A stretch of 64,000 nt of DNA, from contig JABFSH010000020.1 of NCBI GenBank assembly GCA_013140705.1, forward strand, positions 1 through 64,000. Direction: 5' to 3'. A program made the translations under genes and the position numbers. The DNA comes from Methylococcaceae bacterium (GTDB lineage: Bacteria > Pseudomonadota > Gammaproteobacteria > Methylococcales > Methylomonadaceae). Positions within the stretch are counted from its first letter, which is position 1, and every line of letters starts with the position of its first letter. Under the pieces are notes generated by a model. That model was given only the letters and a program-made list of their open reading frames with translations. It did no database searches and was not told where the DNA came from. This document shows positions 9,441 to 20,295 of this stretch, in pieces.

Positions 9441-11024
9441 ATGAAAGAACCTTTATTACAAAGCTGGCAAAACGACTGGCCGCAGATAAAATCCAGCAAG
9501 CCGTTGGCAGCGGGAGCAGGTGTAATCGATGAAAATGCCTTCAATATCATTGAAGTCGATAAGATGTTTGATGCCGTTAATTGCGCATCAACGACGATCG
9601 GACAAGCCGTTTTGTATCGCTCTTTGACCCAGCCGTTGGAAAATGTGGAGGCAATCAAAGCGAAACAGCTATCCGTTGAAGAAATTCGCACTAATCCGTC
9701 ATTAAAGGGATCGCTTGAGCAAGTGTTACAACACGCGGCATCACAGGAAAATAACTTTTATTTGCTTTTATTCGGTGAATTTTTAGGAACCTTTGGCATA
9801 GCCAGGAACCCCCACGAAATTGAAGGATATGGGTATCTACAATATAAAAGGGGAATTCGTTTTATCCTTGAACTACTTGGCCAGATTCAAGCACTTGAAG
9901 CCGTTCAGACGGACTATTTAAGAGGTTTGATTGAAAAAATCAAGTCATTTACCGATACTCGCGCTTATGCGCTGATGCAAGGTCCTGTTTACGTTACTGA
10001 AAGAGGTCTTCAGTCACGGCATGACAGAAAAAATGGATTTACACCTGCCGTCATTTTTACCCCGTCTCTATTCAAGCCTCTATTGCTTTTTGTGATAATC
10101 GCCACGCTGTGGTTGGTTACGCATTTTGCGCTATCTGATGTGTCAGGACTCATCCCAAGCCAAGCTGTTTTCCTGGCGCCATTATTGCTTCTTTATATGC
10201 CAATTGTTGGGGGGTTTGATCGAGACAAGTGTATTGTTCCGCTACGAAACGAATTTAGACAATCCTCGGAAGTTGGCGAGTTTTTGGATGCTCTGGGGCA
10301 GCTTGATGAATTATTTTCATTCATTAGATATGCCGATGACTTTGGCCACACCATGGTTCTGCCGACCTTACTTGATGACAAGCATCATCGCGTTAAACTC
10401 GTTGATGCAAAAAATCCGGTTTTGGGAAAACATAACCAGGATTATATCGGCAACGATCTTGATCTAGTGGAAGAAAAATTGGTATTGGTGACAGGGCCTA
10501 ATAGTGGCGGAAAAACTGCATTTTGTAAAACGGTGACTCAAATCCAGCTCTTGGGACAGATAGGGTGCTATGTCCCGGCTAAATCAGCAAGTCTTACAGT
10601 TGCCGATAAAATTTTCTATCAAGTGCCTGAGATTAGCCATTTAAACGACGGTGAAGGACGCTTCGGTACGGAATTGAAAAGAACAAAAGATATCTTTTTG
10701 GCAAGCACGGCTAAAAGTCTAGTAGTATTGGACGAGTTATCTGAAGGGACAACGTTTGAAGAAAAAATGGAATCATCATCCAACGTGCTGAATGGATTTT
10801 ACCGGAAAGGTAATAGCACAATTTTGATTACGCACAATCATCAACTGGTGGATAGTTTTGTCAACCAGAAGATAGGATTGGCAAAACAGGTCGAGTTTGC
10901 GCATGATGCGCCAACTTATAGATTGATTGATGGAATTTCCAGAGTGAGCCACGCGGATCGCGTAGCCAAAAAAATCGGCTTCTCGAAAGAAGATATTGAT
11001 ACTTTTTTGGCGGATTCAAAATGA
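9441..11024 (+). CDS. Membrane-associated MutS-like ATPase
   Basis: A 527-aa protein whose C-terminal third is the MutS domain V ATPase: Walker [12 protein letters not shown] (about residue 350), [11 protein letters not shown] signature region and Walker [12 protein letters not shown] (about 427), then ITHNHQLV. The N-terminal part lacks the mismatch-recognition domain. Two hydrophobic segments near residues 210-255 ([13 protein letters not shown] and [13 protein letters not shown]) suggest membrane attachment, as in the MutS-related family that is not canonical MutS. Function unknown, so I give no symbol. The ATG at 9441 is chosen over an upstream alternative start because it follows AGAAG. 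purT overlaps its stop by 4 bases. Confidence 0.8.
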   Translation: MKEPLLQSWQNDWPQIKSSKPLAAGAGVIDENAFNIIEVDKMFDAVNCASTTIGQAVLYRSLTQPLENVEAIKAKQLSVEEIRTNPSLKGSLEQVLQHAASQENNFYLLLFGEFLGTFGIARNPHEIEGYGYLQYKRGIRFILELLGQIQALEAVQTDYLRGLIEKIKSFTDTRAYALMQGPVYVTERGLQSRHDRKNGFTPAVIFTPSLFKPLLLFVIIATLWLVTHFALSDVSGLIPSQAVFLAPLLLLYMPIVGGFDRDKCIVPLRNEFRQSSEVGEFLDALGQLDELFSFIRYADDFGHTMVLPTLLDDKHHRVKLVDAKNPVLGKHNQDYIGNDLDLVEEKLVLVTGPNSGGKTAFCKTVTQIQLLGQIGCYVPAKSASLTVADKIFYQVPEISHLNDGEGRFGTELKRTKDIFLASTAKSLVVLDELSEGTTFEEKMESSSNVLNGFYRKGNSTILITHNHQLVDSFVNQKIGLAKQVEFAHDAPTYRLIDGISRVSHADRVAKKIGFSKEDIDTFLADSK

Positions 11025-12214
11025 AAATAGGAACCGCGCTCTGTAAAAGTGCCACCAAGGCGATGTTGCTGGGTAGTGGTGAACTCGGCAAAGAAATTGC
11101 CATTTCTTTGCAACGCTATGGCGTTGAAGTGATTGCCGTTGATCGGTATCAAAATGCACCGGCTCATCACGTAGCACATAGAAGTCATGTTATCGACATG
11201 ACTGATACCGAAGCGGTGAAAAAATTAATTGCTTCGGAGCGGCCCAATTATATAATTCCTGAAATTGAAGCTATAGGAACCCAGGCTCTTGCCGATATAG
11301 AAAAGGATGGGGTAAGCACTGTTGTTCCCAATGCAAGGGCCATTCAATTGACAATGAATAGAGAGGGTATCAGATGTTTGGTCGCAGATCAGCTTAATCT
11401 GCCAACATCGAGGTTTGCCTTTGCACAAAGTTTTGATGAATTGCGTACGGCTGTTGACAATGGTATCGGTTATCCCTGCTTTGTCAAACCCACCATGTCG
11501 TCCTCGGGTAAGGGCCAGTCCATGGTTAAAAATGCTGACCAGCTTCAAGCAGCATGGGACTATGCGAAAGCCAGTGGACGGGTGGATACGGGCAAAGTAA
11601 TTGTCGAAGCAGCTGTTGATTTTGATTTCGAAATCACTTTGTTGACGGTTCGCGCACTGAATGGTCAGGGCAACATTGAAACTCACTTTTGCGACTCTAT
11701 CGGGCATATTCAGGTAAACGGTGATTATAGAGAAAGCTGGCAACCGCAACCGATGAGTGCGGCGGCCCTCAAATCGGCACAGGAAATTGCTTTCAAGGTA
11801 ACCAATGAAATTGGTGGCCTGGGCTTGTTTGGTGTTGAATTGTTTATAAAGGACGATTATGTCTGGTTTAGTGAGGTGAGTCCCAGACCTCACGATACAG
11901 GGATGGTTACAATGGTAACGCAAAAACAGAATGAATTTGAATTGCACGTAAGAGCTATATTAGGATTGCCGGTCAATACCGGTTTGCGGCAGGTTGGTGC
12001 AAGTGCCGTTATATTGGGAACACTGGCAACAAAGGATGTTGTCTACGCGGGACTGGATGAAGCCCTTGCCATAACTGATTGTGAAATCAGATTGTTTGCC
12101 AAGCCGGAAGCAATGATTAATCGACGTCTTGGCGTCGCATTGACAACGGCCGAAACTGTAGAGCAAGCAAGATGCAAGGCGGTGCATGCCGCCAGTTTAG
12201 TGGTTCAAACCTGA
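11021..12214 (+). CDS. purT: Formate-dependent phosphoribosylglycinamide formyltransferase
   Basis: ATP-grasp enzyme that makes formyl-GAR from formate, ATP and GAR in purine synthesis. The 397-aa protein shows the N-terminal [11 protein letters not shown] dinucleotide-like fold, the ATP-grasp motifs [15 protein letters not shown] and [17 protein letters not shown], and [13 protein letters not shown] near the metal site. Length matches E. coli PurT. The ATGA overlap with the MutS-like gene indicates translational coupling. Confidence 0.95.
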   Translation: MKIGTALCKSATKAMLLGSGELGKEIAISLQRYGVEVIAVDRYQNAPAHHVAHRSHVIDMTDTEAVKKLIASERPNYIIPEIEAIGTQALADIEKDGVSTVVPNARAIQLTMNREGIRCLVADQLNLPTSRFAFAQSFDELRTAVDNGIGYPCFVKPTMSSSGKGQSMVKNADQLQAAWDYAKASGRVDTGKVIVEAAVDFDFEITLLTVRALNGQGNIETHFCDSIGHIQVNGDYRESWQPQPMSAAALKSAQEIAFKVTNEIGGLGLFGVELFIKDDYVWFSEVSPRPHDTGMVTMVTQKQNEFELHVRAILGLPVNTGLRQVGASAVILGTLATKDVVYAGLDEALAITDCEIRLFAKPEAMINRRLGVALTTAETVEQARCKAVHAASLVVQT

Positions 12215-12231
12215 TTGAGGTTACAAGAAAA

Positions 12232-12840
12232 ATGAGAATTGCAATTATTTTATTAACCTTGTTGGTGTCGGAAAGCGTTCTGGCAGATATCTATAAATTC
12301 GTTGACAGTGATGGGCGAGTCTACTACACAGACGAACCCCGACACAGTCTTTATAAACGAATTATTCAGACTAAAATTCAGAGCAGCTATCCGCGTTATT
12401 CAAAATATAATGCTTTAAACGTTCATTCCTACTCGGGAGGGAACAAAAAGAAATATCTCGATTTAATTAATGAGGTTGCTTACCGTCATCAGGTCGATGC
12501 GAAACTGGTTCATGCGGTAATACAAACAGAATCGGCTTATAACTCCAATGCTGTCTCATCAGCGGGTGCAGTTGGATTAATGCAGTTAATGCCTGACACC
12601 GCGAGACGATTCGGCGTAACCAATCGTAACGATCCCGATCAAAATGTAGAGGGCGGCACACGGTATTTGAGGCATTTAATCGATATGTTTAATCCAAATT
12701 TGGATTTGGCTGTTGCTGCCTACAATGCCGGCGAAAACGCCGTAATTAAATACAATAATTCAATTCCACCTTATCCTGAAACGCAAAACTACGTTAAGCA
12801 GGTTTTGGCGCTCTATAACAAACAAAAATTCCAATATTGA
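12232..12840 (+). CDS. Lytic transglycosylase with N-terminal DUF4124 domain
   Basis: A 202-aa exported murein hydrolase. A signal peptide (residues 1-18, LLTLLVSESVLA) is followed by a DUF4124-type segment (DIYKFVDSDGRVYYTDEP) and an SLT domain with the catalytic Glu in QTESAYNSNAVS (about residue 100), GAVGLMQLMPDTA and the AYNAGENAV motif. The ATG at 12232 gives the signal peptide; an upstream start inside purT would not. It lies 17 bases after purT. Confidence 0.88.
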   Translation: MRIAIILLTLLVSESVLADIYKFVDSDGRVYYTDEPRHSLYKRIIQTKIQSSYPRYSKYNALNVHSYSGGNKKKYLDLINEVAYRHQVDAKLVHAVIQTESAYNSNAVSSAGAVGLMQLMPDTARRFGVTNRNDPDQNVEGGTRYLRHLIDMFNPNLDLAVAAYNAGENAVIKYNNSIPPYPETQNYVKQVLALYNKQKFQY

Positions 12841-12907
12841 GTAGTAAGCAGGTCAATGGATTCACATTGTGCCTGAATTTATAACAGTTTGACTGTGGCC
12901 AGTTGCT

Positions 12908-13573
12908 TTACCACGAGGTCGGCAAGGAACGCTCAATTCTGAGTGTCTTATCTTGGATTGCAATGTACGATCCTTTAGTTAACTCATGCATGATCTTGTT
13001 AATCATTTCTCGGGAGGCCCCAACCATCGTGGCTAATTCTTGCTGGGTCGGTCGGTTATGAATGATATAAATATCACCTTCTTTCTTAGCCATTTCATAA
13101 AGAACCTTAATTGTTCTCTCATATACATTCGACAATGCCATTTGCTTAACTTTTTCTGTTAAGTAACGAATTTTATCTGATAGAACCCCCAACAAAGCGA
13201 TTGCTACTTCCGGATGTTGGGTTAGCCAGTTGAGAAAATCAGACTTTGAAATAATGCCACAAACCGTTTTTTCCAACGTCTCTACCGTTGCGGACCGCGG
13301 TTCATCACTGAGTAATGCCAGTTCACCAAAATGAGTGCCGGCTTCCTGAATCAATAACGTCACTTCCTTGCTTTTGTCGTCGCTGCCATAAACCCGTACC
13401 TTTCCTGACAAAACGATATAAAGCGAACTGGTCTCATCGCCTTCTGTGATAATCGTTGCCTGCTTCGGAAACTTAGCTGATTTTGCTTTGCTTGCTAACG
13501 TGATTAATGTTTCATCAGGTAGATTTGACAGAAAAGAGATTTTTTTAAGAGCTGAGAAAATTTCTTGTTGCAC
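12908..13573 (-). CDS. Crp/Fnr-family transcription regulator
   Basis: A 221-aa regulator with an N-terminal cyclic-nucleotide-binding fold and a C-terminal HTH_Crp domain. The phosphate-binding cassette HFGELALLSDEPRSATVE has the Gly-Glu and Arg-Ser pattern typical of cAMP-type binders. There is no Fnr-like Cys cluster. The HTH is QQELATMVGASREMINKIMHEL. It is convergent with the transglycosylase and reads away from an adenylate cyclase operon on the same strand, whose product is an obvious candidate source of its ligand (inference). Confidence 0.88.
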   Translation of the reverse strand: MQQEIFSALKKISFLSNLPDETLITLASKAKSAKFPKQATIITEGDETSSLYIVLSGKVRVYGSDDKSKEVTLLIQEAGTHFGELALLSDEPRSATVETLEKTVCGIISKSDFLNWLTQHPEVAIALLGVLSDKIRYLTEKVKQMALSNVYERTIKVLYEMAKKEGDIYIIHNRPTQQELATMVGASREMINKIMHELTKGSYIAIQDKTLRIERSLPTSW

Positions 13574-13677
13574 GTTTGATCCTTTTTAGCTGTACCAAAT
13601 AGAGGATTATATGCAACCCGAACTTGGGAAGAAAGGTAGGCTAACTATTTTAATTGATTGATGTTTAGCATACTCGT

Positions 13678-13706
13678 CCCTACTAGACAAAATTGGTCTA
13701 GTAGGG
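13678..13706. promoter_or_regulatory. Perfect inverted repeat upstream of the Crp-like gene
   Basis: CCCTACTAGAC and GTCTAGTAGGG form an 11-base-pair perfect stem around a 7-base loop. No T-run follows on either strand, so an operator or RNA hairpin is as likely as a terminator. It lies about 100 bases upstream of the Crp-like start and just past the 3' end of the small FecR-operon gene. Confidence 0.4.
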
Positions 13707-13780
13707 TGGGATAACTGATGTTAAGCCAGCATAATTATGTTTTGATATTTGGCCAGAGCATTAGATGGAAAATTCAAGGA

Positions 13781-14290
13781 TTAACAATTGCCCACATACT
13801 TATGAGGTGGTGGCGTCACCTGATGTTTTCGGCAGGCGACAATTTGGTTATCAACCTTAATGTAATGGTATTCATACGTTATAGTGGCGGCCATTGCAGG
13901 TGAAATTATTTTATCCATCAGGCTGGCTTTCGAATTCTTTGTATTGGCGTCAGGTACAGTTTCTGTCACAGTCGCGAAAGAAATATTCCTCAATTCCGAT
14001 AATGGTCCTTTCGCTATGAGATCATTTTTAGATCTTACAATTATTTCACCTTTGGGATTCGTTACTATTATTTCGCCACCGGTCAGGTACTTAATAACGA
14101 GTTCTACCGAATTTTCCTCACTTTTTGCAGCTGTAGGTGTGGCGCGTTGTTCTTTATTCTTGACGGGTTCTTTTCGAATTTCGCCAGTTATACCAGGTGT
14201 AGAGGTTAACAATAAAAGGATTAATGTACTAAGCCCTCCCCATACAATAAGATAGGTGTTTGTAACTAATAATTTGGTTTTAATAGACAT
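13781..14290 (-). CDS. Hypothetical membrane-anchored protein
   Basis: A 169-aa protein with an N-terminal hydrophobic segment (YLIVWGGLSTLILLLLTSTPG) followed by a Lys/Glu-rich linker and a predicted periplasmic part with a short beta-like repeat region (GGEIIVTNPKGEIIVRSKND). The C-terminus contains a Cys-x-Lys-His and a terminal Cys. I do not recognise a family. It follows the FecR-barrel gene by 40 bases on the same strand and is likely its operon partner. Confidence 0.6.
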   Translation of the reverse strand: MSIKTKLLVTNTYLIVWGGLSTLILLLLTSTPGITGEIRKEPVKNKEQRATPTAAKSEENSVELVIKYLTGGEIIVTNPKGEIIVRSKNDLIAKGPLSELRNISFATVTETVPDANTKNSKASLMDKIISPAMAATITYEYHYIKVDNQIVACRKHQVTPPPHKYVGNC

Positions 14291-14330
14291 ATTTCGCGCC
14301 TCTGCTGCTGAAGTTAAATAAAAAATAATC

Positions 14331-17300
14331 TTAAAAAGCCAGTTTTACTTGGGTAAATAATGTCATTTCTGGTGCAAACAACATTTCATTTGAGTTAATT
14401 TGATTGGTACTCTGATATTGAAAATGATTATTAAATAAATTTTTTACTCCTAAACTTACCATTCCGTAACGAGAAGGTAGTCTGTAGTTTAGATTCACAT
14501 CAAATACGAAAAAATTTGAATTTCCCGGATAAATTTCTCCAAATTTTTCAAAAAAACCATATTGGTTTACGTATGTCGACTTTAACATCATCGATGCTCC
14601 TGACGCATGAAAAATATTTAACGTAAGCGGTATCCAATGGGTTTTTACATCCACGATCCCCGTGTTAAGTGGGTTAGCCTTACGATCAAATCTTTCATAG
14701 AAATATTCCAGGCCTAATGAGGCAATGTCATTTGGCGTGACATAAACATATGCTCTACTGAATTGTTCACTCCAATCAAATGACGCATATTCTAAACTTG
14801 GAACATCCAGTTTACGTTCTGAATACTCAATGCCCGTTGACAAATTTTTGGAAAAAACATGGTCAATAGCGATTCCATACCGCCAGGCCACAGTGCCATT
14901 AATGTCATCAAATAATTGATTGAATCCGGCAACTTGGGTCTGCTCTATTGTTTGATTGGATGCTCTTGTCATATTCATGGAACGAAAAAGTGCAGCTCGG
15001 ACAGTGGTTTTTGCAAAGAGATTCCAAACCAAACCCAATTTTGGGTTAATCGGGTTGTTTTTGATATCTCTTTCAAGTTCAAACGAATCGTAACTCAGGC
15101 CCAGTGTTGTTCTTAATTTGTCAGTAATCTTGAAAGTTGAATAATTATAGAATACGGTTCTTGTAAGATCTTGTTGGTTTTTAACGGGATCAATGGGATC
15201 GTCTGGTGAATCTAGAAAATTAAACGTTGTATGAAGATTTTGATTTATGTGGCCAAATCCCGTGATCGAGTTAACCAATGAATTGCTAAATAGGTGCTGG
15301 AGCTCGGCAATGAACCCTTTTCGATTGACTTGAGTTAAGGCGACGCCTGGATCGAGAGTTTGAAAACCCGCTTCCTGATAAATTAAAGAACTTATCAAAG
15401 AAGATGCGGGTGAGAAGGTGTACCTACCTCCCAGTCGATAACTGTCGACAGTTCGGTTTTCAGTGCTTTGCGCAAAGGAGTTGTCAAAATTGATGGATAA
15501 ATCGCCATTTTTTCTTTCTTCATGCCGATATTCAGCCTGTAAATTTACAGCATTTGAAACATCGCCTTGAACAAATGCATTATAGATATCCTGATCGAGA
15601 AAATTATTGTCTCTAAAGCCGGTTGTTTCATAATGAAATTGCCCTAGACTATATGAGCCTTTATTCCAAAGTCCAGAATGGACAACATCTTCACCCCAGG
15701 TATTATTGCTGCCATAAATACCGGAAGTCTGAAGTGCAAATCGGTTACGGGCAAATAGTGGATTGTATTCATTGAAAGATAACGATGAAGGGCCTAATCC
15801 ATCTACTATCAAGACGTTACTTTGAGCTAACTGAGGTTGAATGGGTGTGATATTAATCGGTTGCAATAATTGCGATTGTAACAACTCGCTGACCCTAGCG
15901 ATTTCATGGCGGGGTTGAGAAGCGTAATTATCTGCCAGGAGACGATGAGCTGAATAATTAGTAGGTTCAGTATTGACCGATTTCCATCCTTCAACCAGAC
16001 CTAATCGTTGAAATCCCAAATCATTATAAATTCTTCCCAATCCAGCGCTGCGTGCGGCTAAATCTTTATCCAACAACAGACTGGACCGATAAACCCCCCG
16101 ATTATCATTGAGCTCAATCGCTTTTTGCATATCGTGTAAGGCTTCGACAGGACGGTTTATCGTTTGTTTGAGGATGGCATCGTAAAACCAGGGCGTCGGA
16201 TCTTTGGGATCCATTTCTTTAGCTATATTGAATTCCGTGCCTGCGTATTCCTTATTTCGCAATTCATAATAGGCCTTTCCTAAATAACTACGGATGACAG
16301 CGTTGTTGGGATCCAGGTTGACAGCCGTCTCTAACTCACTTTTTCCGGCTTCGATGTCCCCTTTTCTAATTTTAGCCAATCCCAAACCCAAGCGGGCTAA
16401 CGGATCCGACGAATCAAGGAGAATCGCCTGTTTGAAAGCCCGCATTGCAGGTTCAATTTCCGTTTGTGCCAAGTTAGCAAAACCTAAAATAATCTGTGTT
16501 TTAGCCATGTTAGGATTCAGCGCCTGGGCTTTTTGCGCAGACGTCAATCCCTCATCGTGATTTCCGTCGGATAGTTGTAGTTCAGCTAGTCGAGCCCATG
16601 CCAGAGCGTTTTTAGGCGCTAATTGGGTGGCTTCTCGTGCAGCAGTTAATGCCATGTTGATGTTAAGTAGCGCTTGATAAGAATAAGATTGGGCTATTTT
16701 TGCCGCCGCCGATTGAGGGTTAGCGCTTACAGCCTGGTTAGCCAATTCCAATGCAGCCGATTGTTGATTTATTGCAATCGCAATAATGGCTTGCAAGGCT
16801 AGTATATCGCTATTGTTGGGTTCCACTTGCTGAATCTGCAGGATGAGCGGTTGAACTTCATCAACCCGCCCCACTGAAAGTAATAGGCTTGCCTTCAGTG
16901 TTAAAAATCGTAAATTTTTTTGGTTACTTGAAACTTTTTCAAGCTTGGCAAGCGCCTGAAAAATATTGCCTTGTCGGTAATCTATCAAGACCTCTTTAAG
17001 CTGAATGTCTATAGTCGTTGAATCATTAAAATTTTCATCGATTATCGGTGGATAGTAAAGCGCCCATTGCACGGCATCATTTGGCTTTACCATGAGAGAC
17101 TGCAAGTGGGGTGCACGATTGGCTTCGGCTACTCCTTTAAAGCCTTTGCTAATTGTGAGTTTACCGGAACGGTTTTGTGCAGAAACTTGACCATCAAAGA
17201 CAGAAATTTCCGCATGATGTTTTGACACCAATATCAGAAATTCGGTGCCTTCATGAACGGCGTTGATAAACGGGGTTTGAATATTGAGCCTTTGCGTTTC

Positions 17301-17660
17301 GCGACTTCTAAAAAATGAAGCGCCTTCTATCAGGTTTAAAAACCAACGACCTGAATACTCATTTGTTTCTTCAATTTCAGGAAATATCAATGTGGTATTT
17401 TGGTCCAGCGTTACAACGGATTGGTTACTTAGCACCAATGTTGAGCGGCTCCATTTCGATGTGCGGATTTTATCGCCTGGGCAAAACGTGTCGTCCTCAT
17501 GTACCGAACCCCATTCTGAGTTACCGGGGTGCTGAATATCTACTTGGCCTTGAAGTGATGCAACCTTGGCTACCCAACGGCTACAAGAGGGCGAAGCTTC
17601 CAGAACATGCGGAGCTATGAGAATAACTAGGACAAAAAATAGCTGGATTTTTGGGTGCAT
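14331..17660 (-). CDS. FecR-TPR-outer membrane barrel protein
   Basis: A 1109-aa exported protein. Residues 1-22 are a signal peptide. Residues 30-170 form a FecR domain (VASLQGQVDIQHPG, FLNLIEGASFFRS, NAVHEGTEFLI). About 210-600 are tandem TPR units (for example ALAWARLAELQLSDGN, DPLARLGLGLAKIRKGD). About 640-1109 look like a 14-22-strand outer-membrane barrel ending in aromatic F (TQVKLAF), with a TonB-receptor-like tail (VSLGVKNLFNNHFQYQ) but no obvious TonB box or plug. The gene is paired with a CHASE2 cyclase, a recurrent combination in proteobacteria. It may sense or export a ligand across the outer membrane; the substrate is unknown. Confidence 0.8.
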   Translation of the reverse strand: MHPKIQLFFVLVILIAPHVLEASPSCSRWVAKVASLQGQVDIQHPGNSEWGSVHEDDTFCPGDKIRTSKWSRSTLVLSNQSVVTLDQNTTLIFPEIEETNEYSGRWFLNLIEGASFFRSRETQRLNIQTPFINAVHEGTEFLILVSKHHAEISVFDGQVSAQNRSGKLTISKGFKGVAEANRAPHLQSLMVKPNDAVQWALYYPPIIDENFNDSTTIDIQLKEVLIDYRQGNIFQALAKLEKVSSNQKNLRFLTLKASLLLSVGRVDEVQPLILQIQQVEPNNSDILALQAIIAIAINQQSAALELANQAVSANPQSAAAKIAQSYSYQALLNINMALTAAREATQLAPKNALAWARLAELQLSDGNHDEGLTSAQKAQALNPNMAKTQIILGFANLAQTEIEPAMRAFKQAILLDSSDPLARLGLGLAKIRKGDIEAGKSELETAVNLDPNNAVIRSYLGKAYYELRNKEYAGTEFNIAKEMDPKDPTPWFYDAILKQTINRPVEALHDMQKAIELNDNRGVYRSSLLLDKDLAARSAGLGRIYNDLGFQRLGLVEGWKSVNTEPTNYSAHRLLADNYASQPRHEIARVSELLQSQLLQPINITPIQPQLAQSNVLIVDGLGPSSLSFNEYNPLFARNRFALQTSGIYGSNNTWGEDVVHSGLWNKGSYSLGQFHYETTGFRDNNFLDQDIYNAFVQGDVSNAVNLQAEYRHEERKNGDLSINFDNSFAQSTENRTVDSYRLGGRYTFSPASSLISSLIYQEAGFQTLDPGVALTQVNRKGFIAELQHLFSNSLVNSITGFGHINQNLHTTFNFLDSPDDPIDPVKNQQDLTRTVFYNYSTFKITDKLRTTLGLSYDSFELERDIKNNPINPKLGLVWNLFAKTTVRAALFRSMNMTRASNQTIEQTQVAGFNQLFDDINGTVAWRYGIAIDHVFSKNLSTGIEYSERKLDVPSLEYASFDWSEQFSRAYVYVTPNDIASLGLEYFYERFDRKANPLNTGIVDVKTHWIPLTLNIFHASGASMMLKSTYVNQYGFFEKFGEIYPGNSNFFVFDVNLNYRLPSRYGMVSLGVKNLFNNHFQYQSTNQINSNEMLFAPEMTLFTQVKLAF

Positions 17661-17780
17661 TTTAATTCTTATAGCTGCAACCGAAGTAACATTTGCCTGC
17701 GATTTGAAAATGGCGTCGGAATAACTTATTTCAAATCGTATGCGTTGATTCTAGCGGCTATTGTAAGCATATTAAAATTA

Positions 17781-20021
17781 CTAATGCAACAGCGTGGTAA
17801 TATTACCAACGTCAATAATTCCTGCCTGTATTGGGGGCCCATTCTTCTGAAAATAGGGCATTTGTTTTTGAAGATAGCGGATGTAAAACTGAGTTGGACC
17901 ATCATTCGGATAGTTTTTGCCTATAGTAATAAACGATTCAAGCGCTTCAGACCATTGATCCCTTTGAAACAAGTGGTACGACTCAGCGAACGTTGAGACT
18001 AATCGAAACCAATCTTTATCTCCCGGTTCAATGAGTTCGAAGATGGTGATTGGGAATGTTTTGCCTTTCAAGAGAAAGGTCCCTAATTCCCGAGTGCAAA
18101 AGCCCGTCAGACTTTCAATGACGCTTGAAGATACCAGTATTTGAGTACCTAAAAGCTTGTTTAGGCCTTCAATGCGAGTTGCGGTATTCACTGTATCACC
18201 GATTGCGCGGTATTCAAAATGATCCATGGCTCCAACATTGCCGAGACGCATTTCGCCGTAATGCAAGCCCAGACGAGTAGGTAGTTGCTGGTTTTGTGAT
18301 CGATTAAAGTGATCCACTTCAGACTTGATTTTAAGAGCAGCCTGACAGGCGTTAATTTTGCATTGAATATCCGCGACCGGTTTTGCCCATAGGGCGAGCA
18401 TGGCATCACCAATCACATCCGAAATAATACCATTATGCCGCGTTACCTGAGGAAACATCACACCATAATAACTGTTCATTAGCACATTCATATCCTGCGG
18501 TGTCATAACTTCCGAAAGTGTAGTGTATTGACCCGCATCAGTAGCCATGCAAACACCCTGCATAATTTCACCGTACTGGTGCATCGAGCCTCCGTAAGTT
18601 TGTGAAGCTACCTGGTTAACTACTTCATCCGGCAGATAAAAGCGAAAGGCTTTATGAATATTGCGATTGTCTTCTTTACTTTTTAGGAAGTGTGAAAGTG
18701 ATGCCAGCATTAAAACCAGAGGACTTTGTATCATGATAGGAATGCATACGGGTAGCCAAATGTAATGCATTGAAAAGACATAATAAGCTACAACAAGATA
18801 AGTAGTGCTTGACAGGCTGATAATACTGATCGCCCCTTTGAAAGAGAGTAATCGGTAACTTGATGCTATGAACAAACCCCAAACAAGTATCATGAAAAAC
18901 TGTTGCTTGATACTCAAAGGTTTTATCCAGGAGTTATCGACAAGATTGGCTACTGCTGTGGCGGCTATTTCAATTGGGCTGATATTTTCGCCTCTTGAAT
19001 TCGAAAATACTGTGTACAACCCCTGACCTTTTTCCGGTTCAATATTTTCCGAATATCCGACCAGTACTATCTTGTCTTTGAAAAGATCAGAATTCAATAT
19101 TTCCACAACCGATGCCTGATAGAACGGGATAGTGGTGATGGTTTCCTTGTTGCCATAATGATTTAGGTAGAGACTGTCCGGCGCTTGTAATAATGCTAGC
19201 CATGAGTGCAGAAGTCGCTTTTTTTCAGAACTATAGTAGGATTGTTCCACCAATTGACCAAATTGTTTCAAAGACGCGTCATTTCCCGTGACCCCGGCCT
19301 TGATTTTTTGGAACATCTGAAATACGGGTGACTGTTTGGAAAGTCGGTCGACGTGATTTGGTAGATGATTTACTAGCGCAGGATTAATCCGCGTAAGTAA
19401 ATGAAGTATTTCCGGATAGGCTTTCTTAAACAAAAAACATTGAAAAACGGTTGCCGGAAATGTCGGTATATCGCCGGCACTGTTTTTGAAGGCCCAGAAC
19501 TGTTTGACCGTAGATGATGTCTTGGGTAGTGGAAACGGCGCGGTGCTAAGTGCGGCATGATCAAGGATGGGGATGGGATCAATAATACGCTCGTATCGGA
19601 ACTGCTGTTGGCGGTTAGCGGAAGGAAGGGAATATTGTTTCAGATAATTACTGAGAATAATATTATTGTGCTCGGCCATTGCAGTCGCCAGACGTTCGTC
19701 ATTATCCAAATCTCGGGTTTCCCCAAAATGTAAATTAAAGGCAATTAACGCCGGATTTTGCCGATTCAGTTTTTTGATTAATTCTGCATAGTAAGAACGG
19801 GGCCATTTTTCCGGATCGTCCGGTAAATGCAGAATTTCCGAAGACGTTCTATCAATGCTGACGATGACAATGTTTTCCGGAGCCTTTAAAGGTCCTCTTA
19901 ATTTAAAAAGTAGAGCAAGTCCGATTTCTTCCTCAAAATAGAGGCCGAGTTTCGTCATGCATAAGGCCGCACCGAAAATCCCGATTAACAAGATTGATAC
20001 GCAAGTTTTGAAAACTTTCAT
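17781..20021 (-). CDS. CHASE2-domain adenylate/guanylate cyclase
   Basis: A 746-aa sensor cyclase. It has an N-terminal membrane segment, a periplasmic CHASE2 domain (to about residue 355, with VIVSIDRTS near its start), three membrane helices (about 375-450) and a class III cyclase domain (about 490-690). Metal-binding Asp residues are in ATDAGQYT and SDVIGDAMLALW, and the VNTATRIE motif carries the transition-state Asn and Arg. It should make cAMP (or cGMP) in response to a periplasmic cue. It is the first gene of the minus-strand FecR operon, and a Crp-like receptor is encoded nearby. Confidence 0.88.
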   Translation of the reverse strand: MKVFKTCVSILLIGIFGAALCMTKLGLYFEEEIGLALLFKLRGPLKAPENIVIVSIDRTSSEILHLPDDPEKWPRSYYAELIKKLNRQNPALIAFNLHFGETRDLDNDERLATAMAEHNNIILSNYLKQYSLPSANRQQQFRYERIIDPIPILDHAALSTAPFPLPKTSSTVKQFWAFKNSAGDIPTFPATVFQCFLFKKAYPEILHLLTRINPALVNHLPNHVDRLSKQSPVFQMFQKIKAGVTGNDASLKQFGQLVEQSYYSSEKKRLLHSWLALLQAPDSLYLNHYGNKETITTIPFYQASVVEILNSDLFKDKIVLVGYSENIEPEKGQGLYTVFSNSRGENISPIEIAATAVANLVDNSWIKPLSIKQQFFMILVWGLFIASSYRLLSFKGAISIISLSSTTYLVVAYYVFSMHYIWLPVCIPIMIQSPLVLMLASLSHFLKSKEDNRNIHKAFRFYLPDEVVNQVASQTYGGSMHQYGEIMQGVCMATDAGQYTTLSEVMTPQDMNVLMNSYYGVMFPQVTRHNGIISDVIGDAMLALWAKPVADIQCKINACQAALKIKSEVDHFNRSQNQQLPTRLGLHYGEMRLGNVGAMDHFEYRAIGDTVNTATRIEGLNKLLGTQILVSSSVIESLTGFCTRELGTFLLKGKTFPITIFELIEPGDKDWFRLVSTFAESYHLFQRDQWSEALESFITIGKNYPNDGPTQFYIRYLQKQMPYFQKNGPPIQAGIIDVGNITTLLH

Positions 20022-20295
20022 TTCAGGGGTTTAGTAGCAATCAAGTAATGTATTTGTTCAGAATATGAGAATCTCTGAGGAATGATTTGTCAGGAAAGAA
20101 ATCAATAGAAGAAAAAGTCAATGGTTTATTAAGCCTTTGAGTTTCCATATATCCATTGGTTTGAATTCGTACAGATCAAGATTTTACAAATGATAGCAGG
20201 AATTCAAGGGTAAATTGCAGTTAAAAGAACAGATGCAGGATTTACCCAATTGTGTTAATTTTTACTCCACCCAATAGTAAAAGAGGGGGACTTTT

